Part shown: positions 1 through 12,097 of the stretch, piece by piece
Layout: the number at the start of each line of letters is the position of its first letter
Position numbering within the stretch: position 1 is the first letter of the stretch
DNA from: Coprothermobacter sp.
Lineage (GTDB): Bacteria; Coprothermobacterota; Coprothermobacteria; Coprothermobacterales; Coprothermobacteraceae
Reading direction: 5' to 3'
Assembly: GCA_003476705.1 (NCBI GenBank)
Contig: DMVM01000079.1
Span: forward strand, 1 to 12,555
DNA: 12,555 bases
Position numbers and translations under genes: made by a program
The notes under the pieces: generated by a model
Databases searched by the model: none
Told to the model about the DNA's origin: nothing
The model's input: only the letters and a program-made list of their open reading frames with translations

Positions 1-77
1 GCGGAACTGGCAGACGCGCTGGACTTAGGATCCAGTGGGCTAAACCCGTGCGGGTTCAAATCCCGCCCTTCGCACCA
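1..77 (+). tRNA. tRNA-Leu (anticodon UAG), 5' end cut by window edge
   Basis: The sequence shows a D-arm starting at base 1, an anticodon stem CTGGA (19-23) paired with TCCAG (31-35) around the loop CTTAGGA, so the anticodon is TAG at 26-28, which reads CUN leucine codons. A long variable arm (GGG/CCC stem, about 36-49) marks it as class II. The T-arm is GCGGG TTCAAAT CCCGC (50-66). The 3' acceptor strand CCTTCGC (67-73), discriminator A74 and an encoded CCA (75-77) close it. The 5' acceptor strand and positions 8-9, about nine bases, lie outside the window. A run of six T follows directly (78-83); no separate terminator hairpin is seen. tig starts about 50 nt further on, and no convincing tig promoter is visible in the gap, so read-through from the tRNA is possible. 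Confidence 0.95.
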
Positions 78-120
78 TTTTTTATTAGTGGTAGCGAAAT
101 AGTAGACAGTAATCAAGTTG

Positions 121-126
121 AGGAGG
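121..126 (+). promoter_or_regulatory. Ribosome binding site of tig
   Basis: AGGAGG lies 4 nt before the ATG at 131 and 7 nt before a second in-frame ATG at 134. The spacing favours 134 as the true start, although 131 cannot be excluded; the two proteins differ by one methionine. Confidence 0.75.
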
Positions 127-130
127 TCTG

Positions 131-1333
131 ATGATGAATTTGAACAAAATCTCTTCTGTGGAAGTGTCTGTTGAGGAAACATACGAGGGAGAGCAGTTTC
201 AGAACATTGAGAATAAAACACTAGAAAAACTTGCGCGTCGTGTTCAAATCCCTGGTTTTAGAAAAGGGAAAGCACCAGTTAACTTGGTGAGAAACTATGT
301 AAACCAAAGTTACCTTCAAGAAATGCTAGTGGATGAAATCGTAGACGATGTACTTCGCAGTGTAGCTTCAGAGTTAGAAGCGCCCGTGTACAAGGTTCAC
401 ATAAAAGAATCAAATATTGAAGAACAAAAAGCTTACATCAAAATGGTGATTGAGTTGCTACCACAACCAAGGTTTGATGACATTGATTTTTCTAAGCTTT
501 CTCCTTACGAAGAACCAAAGGTAACTGAGGAAGAAATTGAAGATGTAGTAGACCATTTACTGGAAGATCAGTCCGCAATAAGAAGTGTGGAAGTGGAGAA
601 GCCAGAAGACGGCTATCTTGCCGAGATTGAATGGGCTCTTTTGGATGAACAGGGCAATCCCTTGAAACCTAGAAGAACCACTATTGAGATTGGTAAAGAA
701 GAGTTCCTAGAGGGAACTGATGATCTGCTAAAGAGTATGACTGTGGGTGAAGAGAAAAACATGGCAACCCCTGACGGGCAATCCCAAATACGTATAAAGC
801 TGCTTGATATAAAGGGGAAGGTAAAACCTGAACTAACTGACGAACTGGCAGCTGATTTGGGCTTCGAAAATGTAGAGAACTTAAGAAAAACTGCTGAAGA
901 AGAGATAGGAAGATACAAACAAGATCAGTACGTAGATGAGTGGCTGAATAATGTTTTAGATGACATAGCGGAGCAGCTGGAGATTCAGCTTCCACCTTCC
1001 ATGATAGAAGATGAGTATGAGCATCGCTATGAAGAGTTTATTAATATGCTTGAAAACAGTGGTTTGAACTTGGAGTCTTATGCTTCACAAGTGCAGAAAA
1101 ACCCTGATGAGGTCTTAACAGAAATCCGCGAGAATGTAAGGAACTCACTGAAACGTTATTTCGTACTAGAGTTCTTAAAGAGTGCTTTAGGCATTGAGGC
1201 TGATGAAGCTGAGGTTAATGAATACTTGAAAACTCGTCAGGGTATAAATAGACAAGAAGCTAGTTACAATGTAGAGCTGGAGAAACTTATTGAGGTATTG
1301 AAAGAGAAAGTTTCGGCAAACAAGGAGGTTTGA
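131..1333 (+). CDS. tig: Trigger factor, ribosome-associated chaperone
   Basis: Trigger factor binds near the ribosome exit tunnel and shields nascent chains in the cytoplasm. The N-terminal ribosome-binding domain carries the family signature GFRKGKAP at residues 42-49. A shortened FKBP-like middle domain spans about residues 160-232, and the helical C-terminal substrate cradle covers about 233-400. The length, 400 aa, is somewhat below the roughly 430 aa of E. coli. The middle domain lacks the loop present in E. coli before its last strand. The residue aligning with E. coli Phe198, needed for prolyl isomerase activity, appears to be Thr196, so isomerase activity is probably lost while chaperone function remains. 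The start is ATG 131 or 134 behind AGGAGG. The gene is followed after 3 nt by clpP, part of a tig-clpP-clpX-lon quality-control block. Confidence 0.96.
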   Translation: MMNLNKISSVEVSVEETYEGEQFQNIENKTLEKLARRVQIPGFRKGKAPVNLVRNYVNQSYLQEMLVDEIVDDVLRSVASELEAPVYKVHIKESNIEEQKAYIKMVIELLPQPRFDDIDFSKLSPYEEPKVTEEEIEDVVDHLLEDQSAIRSVEVEKPEDGYLAEIEWALLDEQGNPLKPRRTTIEIGKEEFLEGTDDLLKSMTVGEEKNMATPDGQSQIRIKLLDIKGKVKPELTDELAADLGFENVENLRKTAEEEIGRYKQDQYVDEWLNNVLDDIAEQLEIQLPPSMIEDEYEHRYEEFINMLENSGLNLESYASQVQKNPDEVLTEIRENVRNSLKRYFVLEFLKSALGIEADEAEVNEYLKTRQGINRQEASYNVELEKLIEVLKEKVSANKEV

Positions 1334-1336
1334 TTA

Positions 1337-1936
1337 ATGAGTCCACTCATACCGTATGTTGTTGAGCAAACGCCACGTGGTGAGCGTGGTTACGATATAT
1401 ATTCAAGGCTTCTAAGAGACAGAATCGTGTTCATAAACGGTGAAATTGAGCCAGAGATGGCAGGAGTCGTCATGGCACAGCTACTATTCTTGGAAGCAGA
1501 AGACCCAAAGAGGGATATATATGTGTACATTAATTCACCTGGCGGCATTGTCACAGATGGTTTAGCTATTTATGACACCATGCAGTACATCGAGCCCGAT
1601 GTGGTAACCATGTGTATTGGGCAGGCAGCAAGCATGGCTGCAATCCTTTTAGCTGCCGGTACCAAAGGTAAAAGGTTCGCACTTCCGAATTCTCGCATTC
1701 TCTTGCACCAGCCCATGGGAGGAGTGCAAGGGCAAGTGACTGATGTGGAAATACAGGCAAAGGAATTAGTAAGGATTAAGCAAAGGATAAATGAGATTTT
1801 AAGTGTACATACAGGTCAACCAATTGACAGAATATTGCAGGACACGGACAGAGATTTCATACTGACTCCAGATGAAGCTGTTCAATATGGTGTCATAGAT
1901 CAAGTTATAACTAAGCGTATTAGGAAAGAGGATTAG
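1337..1936 (+). CDS. clpP: ATP-dependent Clp protease proteolytic subunit ClpP
   Basis: ClpP is the serine peptidase that forms a two-ring, 14-subunit chamber and degrades proteins unfolded by ClpX or a related AAA+ partner. The catalytic triad is visible: Ser99 in IGQAASMA, His124 in LLHQPMGG, and Asp173 in TDRDF. The oxyanion-region motif SPGG is at 67-70. The 199 aa length is normal. The N-terminus begins only three residues before the segment matching the mature E. coli protein, so there is essentially no propeptide. A strong AAGGAGG (1322-1328) sits 8 nt before the ATG at 1337, inside the end of tig. The gene meets clpX at its stop codon, as expected for partners made together. Confidence 0.98.
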   Translation: MSPLIPYVVEQTPRGERGYDIYSRLLRDRIVFINGEIEPEMAGVVMAQLLFLEAEDPKRDIYVYINSPGGIVTDGLAIYDTMQYIEPDVVTMCIGQAASMAAILLAAGTKGKRFALPNSRILLHQPMGGVQGQVTDVEIQAKELVRIKQRINEILSVHTGQPIDRILQDTDRDFILTPDEAVQYGVIDQVITKRIRKED

Positions 1937-1941
1937 TGGCT

Positions 1942-6103
<4,162 letters not shown>

Positions 6104-6104
<1 letters not shown>

Positions 6105-7378
6105 TGAAGAGAACAAAGATTTACGTGGAGACTTTAGGCTGTCCTAAAAACCTTGTTAGAACACAAGATTTTTACAGGCAACTAGACTATAGTAATTACG
6201 AAGTTGTTTACTCGCCCGAAGAAGCTGACATGATTGTGGTCAACACCTGCGGTTTTATTGCAGATGCCGTAGAAGAATCGCTGGCTGTTGCATTGCAACT
6301 TAAAGAGGAGTATCCCGATAAAGTTTTGGTGTTTGCAGGATGCGTTCCTTTGCGGTTTGGGACAGAGCTGGTTCAAAGAGAATTACCGGAATTTGATTAT
6401 GTTGTTCCAGGATTTAACATGCCAAGTGTTTTTTCTGTATACCAAGGGGCACTGCAGACTTCTGTTCTGACATATCCTTATGCGTACGTTTCCATAGCTG
6501 AAGGGTGCAACGGTAGATGCAGCTACTGCACAATTCCAAAGTTTTGGGGAAGTCTAAAGTCACGGCCGGCTGCTGAGATTGTTGATGAAATCAATGAGCT
6601 TTACGAGATAGGTATCAGAGAAGTAATCCTTGTATCACAAGATACTGGTGCTTGGGGCACAGATCTTTATGGTAAACCTTCATTGGAGCTTTTGCTGAAG
6701 GCTCTGCAAGATACACAAATTTCTTGGATTCGTCTTATGTACGTCAATCCTACATTCATAACCGAAAAGCTACTCTTAGCTTGGAAAGACAACGGCAGGG
6801 TTCTACCTTACTTTGACATACCTGTGCAGTCAGGTTCGGACAAGATGCTAAGGCGGATGCGTCGAGGCTACCACAGAAATCAGATTCTACAAGCTTTAAA
6901 ATTGATTGATGGCGTCTTTGCTGAGAATACGAAAAGAACATCAATAATGGTTGGATTTCCAGGCGAAACTGAAGACGATTTGCAGGCTACCTTGGACCTG
7001 CTGATTCAAGGTGAGTTCCATCACGTAGGAGTATTTGGCTACTGCGATGAGGAAGAGGCTGATTCTCATAAACTAATGCCCAAAGTCGATCCTGAGATCA
7101 TTAATACCAGAAAGACAAATGCAGAGGCTGTAGCCCTTGAGTTGCATCGTCTTTGGGAGGAGAAGTGTGTGGGGAAAACATACCAGTGTCTGGCAGAAGC
7201 ATCAAGCGGAAGCGAATTCATAGGTAGAATTTGGGGACAAGCGCCAGAAATTGACGGAATGTTCTTGGGAAAAGGAGAAGTTGAACCGGGGGAGATGGTA
7301 GAAATTGTTGTGGAAAAAACAAAACCTGGCCAGCTCATTGGCCGTAAAAAAGTGCAAAAAGCTACTTCGAACAAATAA
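6104..7378 (+). CDS. rimO: Ribosomal protein S12 methylthiotransferase RimO
   Basis: RimO is a radical-SAM enzyme that adds a methylthio group to the conserved aspartate of ribosomal protein S12. The N-terminal UPF0004 domain carries LGCPKNLV, typical of RimO, with auxiliary-cluster cysteines Cys13, Cys49 and Cys80. The radical-SAM motif CNGRCSYC gives Cys135, Cys139 and Cys142. A C-terminal TRAM domain (about 358-420) contains APEIDG (380-385), a hallmark that separates RimO from MiaB and MtaB. The length of 424 aa is normal. One small departure is VRTQ after GCPKNL, where many homologues have VDSE. The ATG at 6104 overlaps the previous stop by one base, with AAAGGTG at 6086-6092 upstream. 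Its paralogue miaB lies at the right end of the window. Confidence 0.95.
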
Positions 7379-7772
7379 AACATTTGTTACTGTGGAATCA
7401 TGTACTGGTGGTCAGCTGGCCAGTTGGCTAAGCATGTTACCTGGTTCTTCAAAAAGTTTCTTTGGCGGGTACGTTGTGTACACCACTGAGGCGAAAGCGG
7501 AATTTTTGGGAGTTCAGTCTTCGCAGCCAACGTCGGCGGACACTGCTGTTCGGTTGGCCCAAGCACTACCTAGAAAGGATGTTAGAGTGTCTGTGGTGGG
7601 CAACCTTGGACCTTCATGCGAACCCGGTAGTCCAAAAGGCTCAGTTACAGTTTATTTGATAACCGAAAAGGCAGAGAAACTACTGATCAAAAAGTTAAAT
7701 CATGGTCGAATTAGAAACCGATGGATTAGTGGTTACTGGGTCTTGAATGTTTTGGCTAGGGAGATACAATGA
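7305..7772 (+). CDS. Stand-alone CinA C-terminal (PncC-like) domain protein, divergent
   Basis: The CinA C-terminal family contains nicotinamide-nucleotide amidases that recycle deamidated pyridine nucleotides. The family signature ESCTGG is clear at residues 31-36, followed by a recognisable LPGSSKSFFGGYVVYTTEAK segment. The protein is only 155 aa: it lacks the N-terminal MoCF-like domain of full CinA, and its core is shortened after LGV. The usual TGIAGPGGG...KPVG motif is eroded to VGNLGPSCEPGSPKGS at about 98-113, so enzymatic activity is doubtful. The start TTG at 7305 overlaps rimO by 74 nt. It is supported by GGAG at 7291-7294 and by the need to keep the first helix; a TTG at 7338 is the alternative. 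It ends in an ATGA overlap with thpR. The order cinA-thpR-recA resembles that of Firmicutes. Confidence 0.82.
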   Translation: MLWKKQNLASSLAVKKCKKLLRTNKTFVTVESCTGGQLASWLSMLPGSSKSFFGGYVVYTTEAKAEFLGVQSSQPTSADTAVRLAQALPRKDVRVSVVGNLGPSCEPGSPKGSVTVYLITEKAEKLLIKKLNHGRIRNRWISGYWVLNVLAREIQ

Positions 7773-8293
7773 GACTCTTTTTTGGAATACCAGTTTGCGA
7801 AGAGGTTAGAGCGTTTTACCTAGAGACCTTAAAACCTGAGCTGGAGGAAAAATTTATTGCTAAATTTGTTGAAACAGAAAATTTGCATATCACCATGTTA
7901 TTCTTGGGGGAAGTTCAAAAGGTAGATTTCCTAAATGAAGTTAAGGAAAATCTGAAAGCTATTAGTCATTTCCAAGTTACTGTTGGCGGTTACGGGTATT
8001 TTGGACGGCCACCACGCGTCTTATTTATGGATGTGATTCGCGGCATAGATGACTTAACTGTTGTTCACGATGCTATATGCCGTAGCATGAGGATAAGAGA
8101 TACAAGATTTGCTCCGCATGTGACCTTGGCAAGAATAAAAAAATCGCCGAGAGACATTGATGCAGTACTTGAGCTCATGCCACACAAAGAGTTTTCCTGG
8201 TTTGTACCAAGTGTAGTGCTATATGAATCCAAATTAACGAGTAAAGGCCCGATTTATACGGTTTTCGAAGAAATTCCGGTCAAGGCCTTATAA
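7769..8293 (+). CDS. thpR: RNA 2',3'-cyclic phosphodiesterase (2H family, LigT/ThpR)
   Basis: This family belongs to the 2H phosphoesterases, cytoplasmic enzymes that open 2',3'-cyclic phosphates on RNA and can join some tRNA halves in vitro. The two catalytic H-x-T motifs are present: LHITM with His40/Thr42, and APHVTLAR with His117/Thr119. The N-terminal MRLFFGIPV strand and the length of 174 aa are typical. The start ATG at 7769 overlaps the previous stop as ATGA, with AGGGAG at 7758-7763 giving 5 nt spacing. The natural cellular substrate is not established for the family in general. The stop codon TAA (8291-8293) lies within a TATAAT sequence that may be the -10 element of a recA promoter. 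Confidence 0.92.
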   Translation: MRLFFGIPVCEEVRAFYLETLKPELEEKFIAKFVETENLHITMLFLGEVQKVDFLNEVKENLKAISHFQVTVGGYGYFGRPPRVLFMDVIRGIDDLTVVHDAICRSMRIRDTRFAPHVTLARIKKSPRDIDAVLELMPHKEFSWFVPSVVLYESKLTSKGPIYTVFEEIPVKAL

Positions 8294-8294
8294 T
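8289..8294 (+). promoter_or_regulatory. Possible -10 element of a recA promoter
   Basis: A perfect TATAAT spans the thpR stop codon. Transcription would begin around 8301, just at the recA ribosome binding site, giving a very short leader. The -35 region is weak: no good TTGACA match is found 16-19 nt upstream (the nearest, TTCGAA at 8264-8269, matches three of six at 19 nt spacing), and there is no extended TG. I saw no clear LexA/SOS box. It could be a chance match. Confidence 0.4.
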
Positions 8295-8300
8295 CTAACT

Positions 8301-8307
8301 AAGGAGG
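8301..8307 (+). promoter_or_regulatory. Strong ribosome binding site of recA
   Basis: AAGGAGG lies 9 nt before the ATG at 8317. It is the fullest Shine-Dalgarno match among the junctions with a real gap, which fits high, independent translation of recA. A closer ATG at 8310 is out of frame. Confidence 0.85.
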
Positions 8308-8316
8308 AAATGCTCT

Positions 8317-9351
8317 ATGGAAACAACTGATAGACAAAATCAAGACGATAAACAAAAAGCATTGGACATGACTGTCCAATATGTGGAAAAACGGTTTGGA
8401 AAAGGTTCGTTAATGCGTTTGGGTGAGACTGGAAGCAGGATGCAGGTGGAAACTATATCCACTGGCGCTCTGACTTTAGACTTGGCTTTAGGTATCGGCG
8501 GAATTCCCAGAGGCAGAATTGTTGAGATTTACGGACCAGAAGGGTCTGGTAAAACAACGCTGGCTCTGCACATCATTGGTAATGCGCAGAAGAATGGAGG
8601 AACAGCAGTCTTCATTGATGCTGAGCACGCGCTTGACCCGGTCTATGCAAGGAAACTTGGGGTAGATGTGGAAAATCTTTACATTTCTCAACCTGACTAC
8701 GGTGAGCAAGCTCTAGAAATTGCTGAAGAGCTAAGCAAGAGCGGCGCAGTAGACGTAATCGTTATCGACTCCGTCGCTGCCTTGGTACCGAAAGCTGAGC
8801 TCGACGGTGAGATTGGCGACTCTTTTATGGGCCTCCAAGCTCGGTTGATGTCGCAAGCGCTAAGGAAACTCACTGGTATAGCTTCAAAAACAGGGACAGC
8901 CATAGTGTTCTTGAATCAACTACGTGAAAAGGTTGGCATCACTTTTGGAAACCCTGAAGTTACCCCGGGAGGCCGTGCACTGAAGTTTTTTGCTTCAGCA
9001 AGGATCGAACTGAGGAAGGCTGAGAACATTGGCGGAAGTGGGGATGCAAGTGAGGGATCAGTTATCAAAGCTAAAATTGTGAAGAATAAGTTAGCTCCGC
9101 CTTTTAGAACAGCCACCTTTGATCTTTATTTTGGTAAAGGCATATCTTGGACAGCTTCAGTAGTTGATGCAGCATTGATCGCAGGTGTTATACAGAAGAG
9201 CGGAAGTTGGTATTCCTACAGCGACATAAGACTAGGACAGGGCAAGGAAAACGCTGTGAGCTTCTTGGAGGAACATCCAGAAACTCTGGCTGAGATAGAA
9301 AGCGCCGTTAGGAGAACCCTGCAAGAGCTTCCAGTGGAGATCGAAGAGTAG
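8317..9351 (+). CDS. recA: Recombinase RecA
   Basis: RecA forms ATP-dependent filaments on single-stranded DNA, drives strand exchange and, in many bacteria, triggers LexA self-cleavage. Walker A GPEGSGKT is at 73-80, the catalytic glutamate is Glu103 in [10 protein letters not shown], and Walker B VIVID is at 147-151. The DNA-binding loop L2 is recognisable from [13 protein letters not shown] to GGRALKFF. The 344 aa length is usual, with an acidic C-terminal tail. One oddity is in loop L1: GDSFMG has Phe170 where most RecA proteins, including E. coli (His163), have histidine. The ATG at 8317 follows AAGGAGG. recX follows after 4 nt, and a TATAAT just upstream may provide a separate promoter. 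Confidence 0.98.
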   Translation: METTDRQNQDDKQKALDMTVQYVEKRFGKGSLMRLGETGSRMQVETISTGALTLDLALGIGGIPRGRIVEIYGPEGSGKTTLALHIIGNAQKNGGTAVFIDAEHALDPVYARKLGVDVENLYISQPDYGEQALEIAEELSKSGAVDVIVIDSVAALVPKAELDGEIGDSFMGLQARLMSQALRKLTGIASKTGTAIVFLNQLREKVGITFGNPEVTPGGRALKFFASARIELRKAENIGGSGDASEGSVIKAKIVKNKLAPPFRTATFDLYFGKGISWTASVVDAALIAGVIQKSGSWYSYSDIRLGQGKENAVSFLEEHPETLAEIESAVRRTLQELPVEIEE

Positions 9352-9355
9352 ATGC

Positions 9356-9766
9356 ATGAATTCTTGCGAAAAATTCTGGGCGGAAGCCTTGAGGCGTCTT
9401 TCTCGAAAGGACTATTCTGTAGAGGAAATACTTTCTAAGGTTTCGCCTGATTGTAGGAATTTTGTCTTAGAAAGAATTAATTCATACTTTCCTGATTTAG
9501 ATGAAAGGGTTTATCAGAGTGAACTTAGGCGGACTGTGAATCACGGTAAAGGTCCTTTGTACTTGAGAAATCGTTTACGAGAAAGAAAGCTATCCAGTGA
9601 TGAAGTGAGTGAAGTGGACTACGACGTTTGGCTGGATAGCCTACAAAAAGCAATGGAAAAAGCAAGAAGGAAGTATTCCGACAGAGAAAAAGTATTTCAA
9701 TTCTTACTCAGGCAAGGGTTTACTTATGAGATGGTTTCACGGTTCATGAAGGAGGTAGAGATGTGA
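9356..9766 (+). CDS. recX: RecX-family regulator of RecA (divergent, short)
   Basis: RecX proteins bind RecA filaments and limit or modulate their activity. The evidence is position directly after recA plus weak but consistent family features: an N-terminal helix AEALRRLSRKDYSVEEILSKV like the AL-L--R-RS--EL pattern, a middle GPLYLRNRLRERKLS segment, and a C-terminal FLLRQGFTYEMVSRFM like the RecX FL-RRGFS motif. These match the repeated three-helix units of the family. At 136 aa it is at the small end of the range. The ATG at 9356 follows the recA stop by 4 nt, with only a weak GAAGAG at 9343-9348. An ATG at 9352 is out of frame. The gene overlaps the start of rny. Confidence 0.82.
   Translation: MNSCEKFWAEALRRLSRKDYSVEEILSKVSPDCRNFVLERINSYFPDLDERVYQSELRRTVNHGKGPLYLRNRLRERKLSSDEVSEVDYDVWLDSLQKAMEKARRKYSDREKVFQFLLRQGFTYEMVSRFMKEVEM
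9749..9755 (+). promoter_or_regulatory. Ribosome binding site of rny
   Basis: AAGGAGG inside the 3' end of recX is 7 nt from a GTG at 9763 (GTGA overlap with the recX stop) and 10 nt from an ATG at 9766 (TGATG overlap). Either codon is possible, and the proteins differ by one residue. Confidence 0.75.
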
Positions 9767-11331
9767 TGCAATTGATTATAAGAATAATTCTAGGTTTTGT
9801 AGTTGGTGCCGCAGCTGGCGGTTTGATTACCTATCTTTACGTAACGACTTCTGCAAAATCTAAGATACAAGAAATGCTGGATAATGCAGAAAAGGAAGCT
9901 TCTTCAATCATAAAATCAGCTCGTGAAGAGGAGAAGAAAGCGCAAGAGCGCTCTGAGACATTGCTGAAACAGGCTCAAGAGCAGGTTTCCTCGATGCTTT
10001 CTGAGGCAGGTAAAGAGCTAAAGTCTAGGCGTGAACAGCTTGAAAAGTTGGAACAACGTTTATCTCAAAGAGAACAACAGCTTGATCGACGTCTTGACTC
10101 GGTAGAGGCAAAAGAAAGAAAGGCAGAACAGAAGCTACAGCTTGCCGAAGATAAACTAAGGTCAGCCGAGACCTTTGAGCAGGAAGCTGTAAAAAAGCTT
10201 CAGGAAATCGCTGGCATGAGCACTGAAGAAGCAAAACAATTTCTGTTCTCGAGATTGGAAGAGGAACTAAGAGAAGAATTCGGTGAAAGGATTAGACGTT
10301 TCGAGGAGAATTTCAAGGAAGAAGCAGATAGAAAAGCGTCAGAGATGATTGTCACGGCCATGCAGCGTATCATAATGGAAAAACCTGAAGATCCTGTGAT
10401 TTCGGTAGTGGAATTGCCATCCGAAGAGATCAAAGGGAGAATCATAGGTAGAGAAGGAAGAAACATTAGGACCTTTGAACGAATAACGGGAGTCGACCTA
10501 ATAGTGGACGACACTCCCGAGGTAGTGGTGTTGTCCTCTTTTGATCCAGTGCGCAGAGAGATCGCAAGAAGAACACTTGAAAAGCTTATCCTTGATGGAC
10601 GTATACAACCTGCTCGTATTGAAGAAATCTTCACGAAAGAGAAAGAAGCTATTGAGCAAGAAATCATTGAAGCTGGAGATAAAGCTGTTCGTGACTTAGG
10701 CGTACGTGAAATGCATCCTGATCTGAAGCACTTAGTGGGACAGCTGAAATTCCGCTCGTCCTACGGTCAAAATGTATTGCACCATTCCATAGAGGTTGGT
10801 TTTATAGCGGGTATGCTAGCTAGTGAGCTTCATTTAGATACTCAATTAGCAAAAAGGGCTGGCCTTTTGCACGATATCGGTAAAGCACTAGATCATAATG
10901 TGGAAGGCAGTCATGCTCTGATAGGGGCTGAGGTGGCTAGGAAATACAGAGAGAATCCATTGGTAGTAAATGCTATAGCTTCGCATCACAATGAAGTGGC
11001 ACAAGAAAGCGTATACGCTGTCATCACGCAGGTAGCTGATGCTATAAGTGCTTCTAGACCTGGAGCTCGTCGAGAAAACTATGCTGCATATATCAAGAGA
11101 GTTCAGCAACTAGAGGAGATAGCAAAGAGTTTTGATGGTGTTGAATCAGCATTTGCCATACAAGCTGGCAGGGAGATCAGAGTCATAGTTCACCCAGAAG
11201 TAATCGGTGATAATGAGGCTTTCGCTTTGGCTCGTGATATAGCTAAGAAAATTGAAGAGGAATTGATTTATCCTGGTCAAATAAAGGTTACAGTGGTTCG
11301 CGAGACTAGGGTGGCCGAATACGCAAAATGA
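9763..11331 (+). CDS. rny: Ribonuclease Y
   Basis: RNase Y is a membrane-anchored endoribonuclease that starts mRNA decay in many Gram-positive and related bacteria. The 522 aa protein shows the full family layout: one N-terminal transmembrane helix (about 5-27), a long charged coiled coil (about 30-195), a KH RNA-binding domain with the GREG loop at 229-232, and an HD domain whose metal-binding pair His370-Asp371 lies in LLHDIGKA. Near-universal segments such as SYGQNVL, ASHHNEV, SRPGARRE and YPGQIKVTVVRETR are intact. The start is GTG 9763 or ATG 9766. The gene ends in an ATGA overlap with ymdB, the same pairing found in Bacillus, where ymdB lies immediately downstream of rny. Confidence 0.97.
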   Translation: MMQLIIRIILGFVVGAAAGGLITYLYVTTSAKSKIQEMLDNAEKEASSIIKSAREEEKKAQERSETLLKQAQEQVSSMLSEAGKELKSRREQLEKLEQRLSQREQQLDRRLDSVEAKERKAEQKLQLAEDKLRSAETFEQEAVKKLQEIAGMSTEEAKQFLFSRLEEELREEFGERIRRFEENFKEEADRKASEMIVTAMQRIIMEKPEDPVISVVELPSEEIKGRIIGREGRNIRTFERITGVDLIVDDTPEVVVLSSFDPVRREIARRTLEKLILDGRIQPARIEEIFTKEKEAIEQEIIEAGDKAVRDLGVREMHPDLKHLVGQLKFRSSYGQNVLHHSIEVGFIAGMLASELHLDTQLAKRAGLLHDIGKALDHNVEGSHALIGAEVARKYRENPLVVNAIASHHNEVAQESVYAVITQVADAISASRPGARRENYAAYIKRVQQLEEIAKSFDGVESAFAIQAGREIRVIVHPEVIGDNEAFALARDIAKKIEEELIYPGQIKVTVVRETRVAEYAK

Positions 11332-12083
11332 GGATACTGTTTTTTGGTGACGTCGTAGGTAAAAGCGGTCGCCAAGCTATTCAAAAGTATTTAAAGAAAT
11401 TGAGAGATGAGCTAAGCGCAGACGTAGTGGTGGTCAATGGGGAAAACTCAGCTGGAGGATTGGGTATAAACAGTAAATCCATAGAGGAACTTCTTGACGC
11501 TGGAGCGAACGTTATAACCACTGGAAACCATGCGTTTCACTGGAAGGAATGGAAAGAGGTGCTTGAAAATTACCCCATGGTGCTGTTTCCTGCAAATTAT
11601 CCTGGGCTCTTGGAACGATCGCATTACACCACCAGTAGTGGTCTCACAGTTATGAACATACAAGGGCGAGTTTTTATGGAATGCATTGACAATCCTTTCT
11701 TAGCAGCTGACGGGCTCCTTGAGGTTATACCAAAAGACACCTTTAAGTTGGTGGACTTTCATGCCGAAGCAACCAGCGAAAAACTAGCCATGGGTTACTA
11801 TCTTGATGGGCGTGTCCATGCTGTGGTAGGTACTCATACTCATATTCAAACGGCAGACGAACGCCTTTTGCCTAATGGAACTCTTTATATTACCGATGTA
11901 GGAATGACTGGACCCTATGATGACTCCATCTTGGGCATGCATAAGGATGCTGTAATCTCGAAGTTCCTCAACAACAGACCAACACGCTATGAAGTCGCAA
12001 GCGGTAGGTGTACGGTAAATGCCGTATTGATAGAGATTAACAAGGAAAACAGGGACATTAAGCGTTTGTCCTTTATCGAATAA
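11328..12083 (+). CDS. ymdB: YmdB-family metallophosphoesterase (cyclic nucleotide phosphodiesterase type)
   Basis: This family (YmdB of Bacillus, DR1281 of Deinococcus) has a two-metal phosphoesterase fold; Bacillus YmdB hydrolyses cyclic mononucleotides in vitro and affects motility and biofilm genes. Metal-binding motifs are visible: GDVVG with Asp8, NGEN with Glu39 and Asn40, GNH with Asn67-His68, [10 protein letters not shown] with His145, and [10 protein letters not shown] with His170 and His172. The 251 aa length is a little below the usual 260 or so. A local oddity is GNHAFHWKE: most members have GNHTWDxKE, so the usual Asp is His71 here. The ATG at 11328 overlaps the rny stop as ATGA, so the two are probably translated together. 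The true cellular substrate is unknown. Confidence 0.93.
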   Translation: MRILFFGDVVGKSGRQAIQKYLKKLRDELSADVVVVNGENSAGGLGINSKSIEELLDAGANVITTGNHAFHWKEWKEVLENYPMVLFPANYPGLLERSHYTTSSGLTVMNIQGRVFMECIDNPFLAADGLLEVIPKDTFKLVDFHAEATSEKLAMGYYLDGRVHAVVGTHTHIQTADERLLPNGTLYITDVGMTGPYDDSILGMHKDAVISKFLNNRPTRYEVASGRCTVNAVLIEINKENRDIKRLSFIE

Positions 12084-12087
12084 GGAG
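12082..12087 (+). promoter_or_regulatory. Ribosome binding site that decides the miaB start
   Basis: AAGGAG overlaps the ymdB stop codon and lies 10 nt before a GTG at 12098 that opens the MiaB frame. A closer ATG at 12090 runs into a stop after three codons, so it is a decoy. Confidence 0.75.
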
Positions 12088-12097
12088 CGATGTTCAC

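Noticed and set aside
7328..7344. GGCC inverted repeat at the rimO/cinA boundary as a terminator
   Set aside because: The arms are only 4 bp, there is no T-run after it, and it lies in coding sequence of both genes.
7305..7400. Frameshift or fusion between rimO and the cinA-like gene
   Set aside because: RimO has a complete TRAM domain and a normal C-terminus before its stop at 7378, and the CinA-like domain has its own start helix, so two separate overlapping genes explain the sequence.
8240..8316. LexA/SOS operator upstream of recA
   Set aside because: No GAAC-N4-GTTC or CTGT-N8-ACAG type palindrome was found by eye. Only weak partial repeats such as TTCGAAGAAATTCC are present.
10200..10667. 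Long open frame on the minus strand inside rny (155 codons), with similar ones inside tig, rimO and recA
   Set aside because: The + strand genes in these places have complete, unmistakable family domains. The reverse frames are serine- and leucine-rich shadows with no motifs and no plausible ribosome binding site context.
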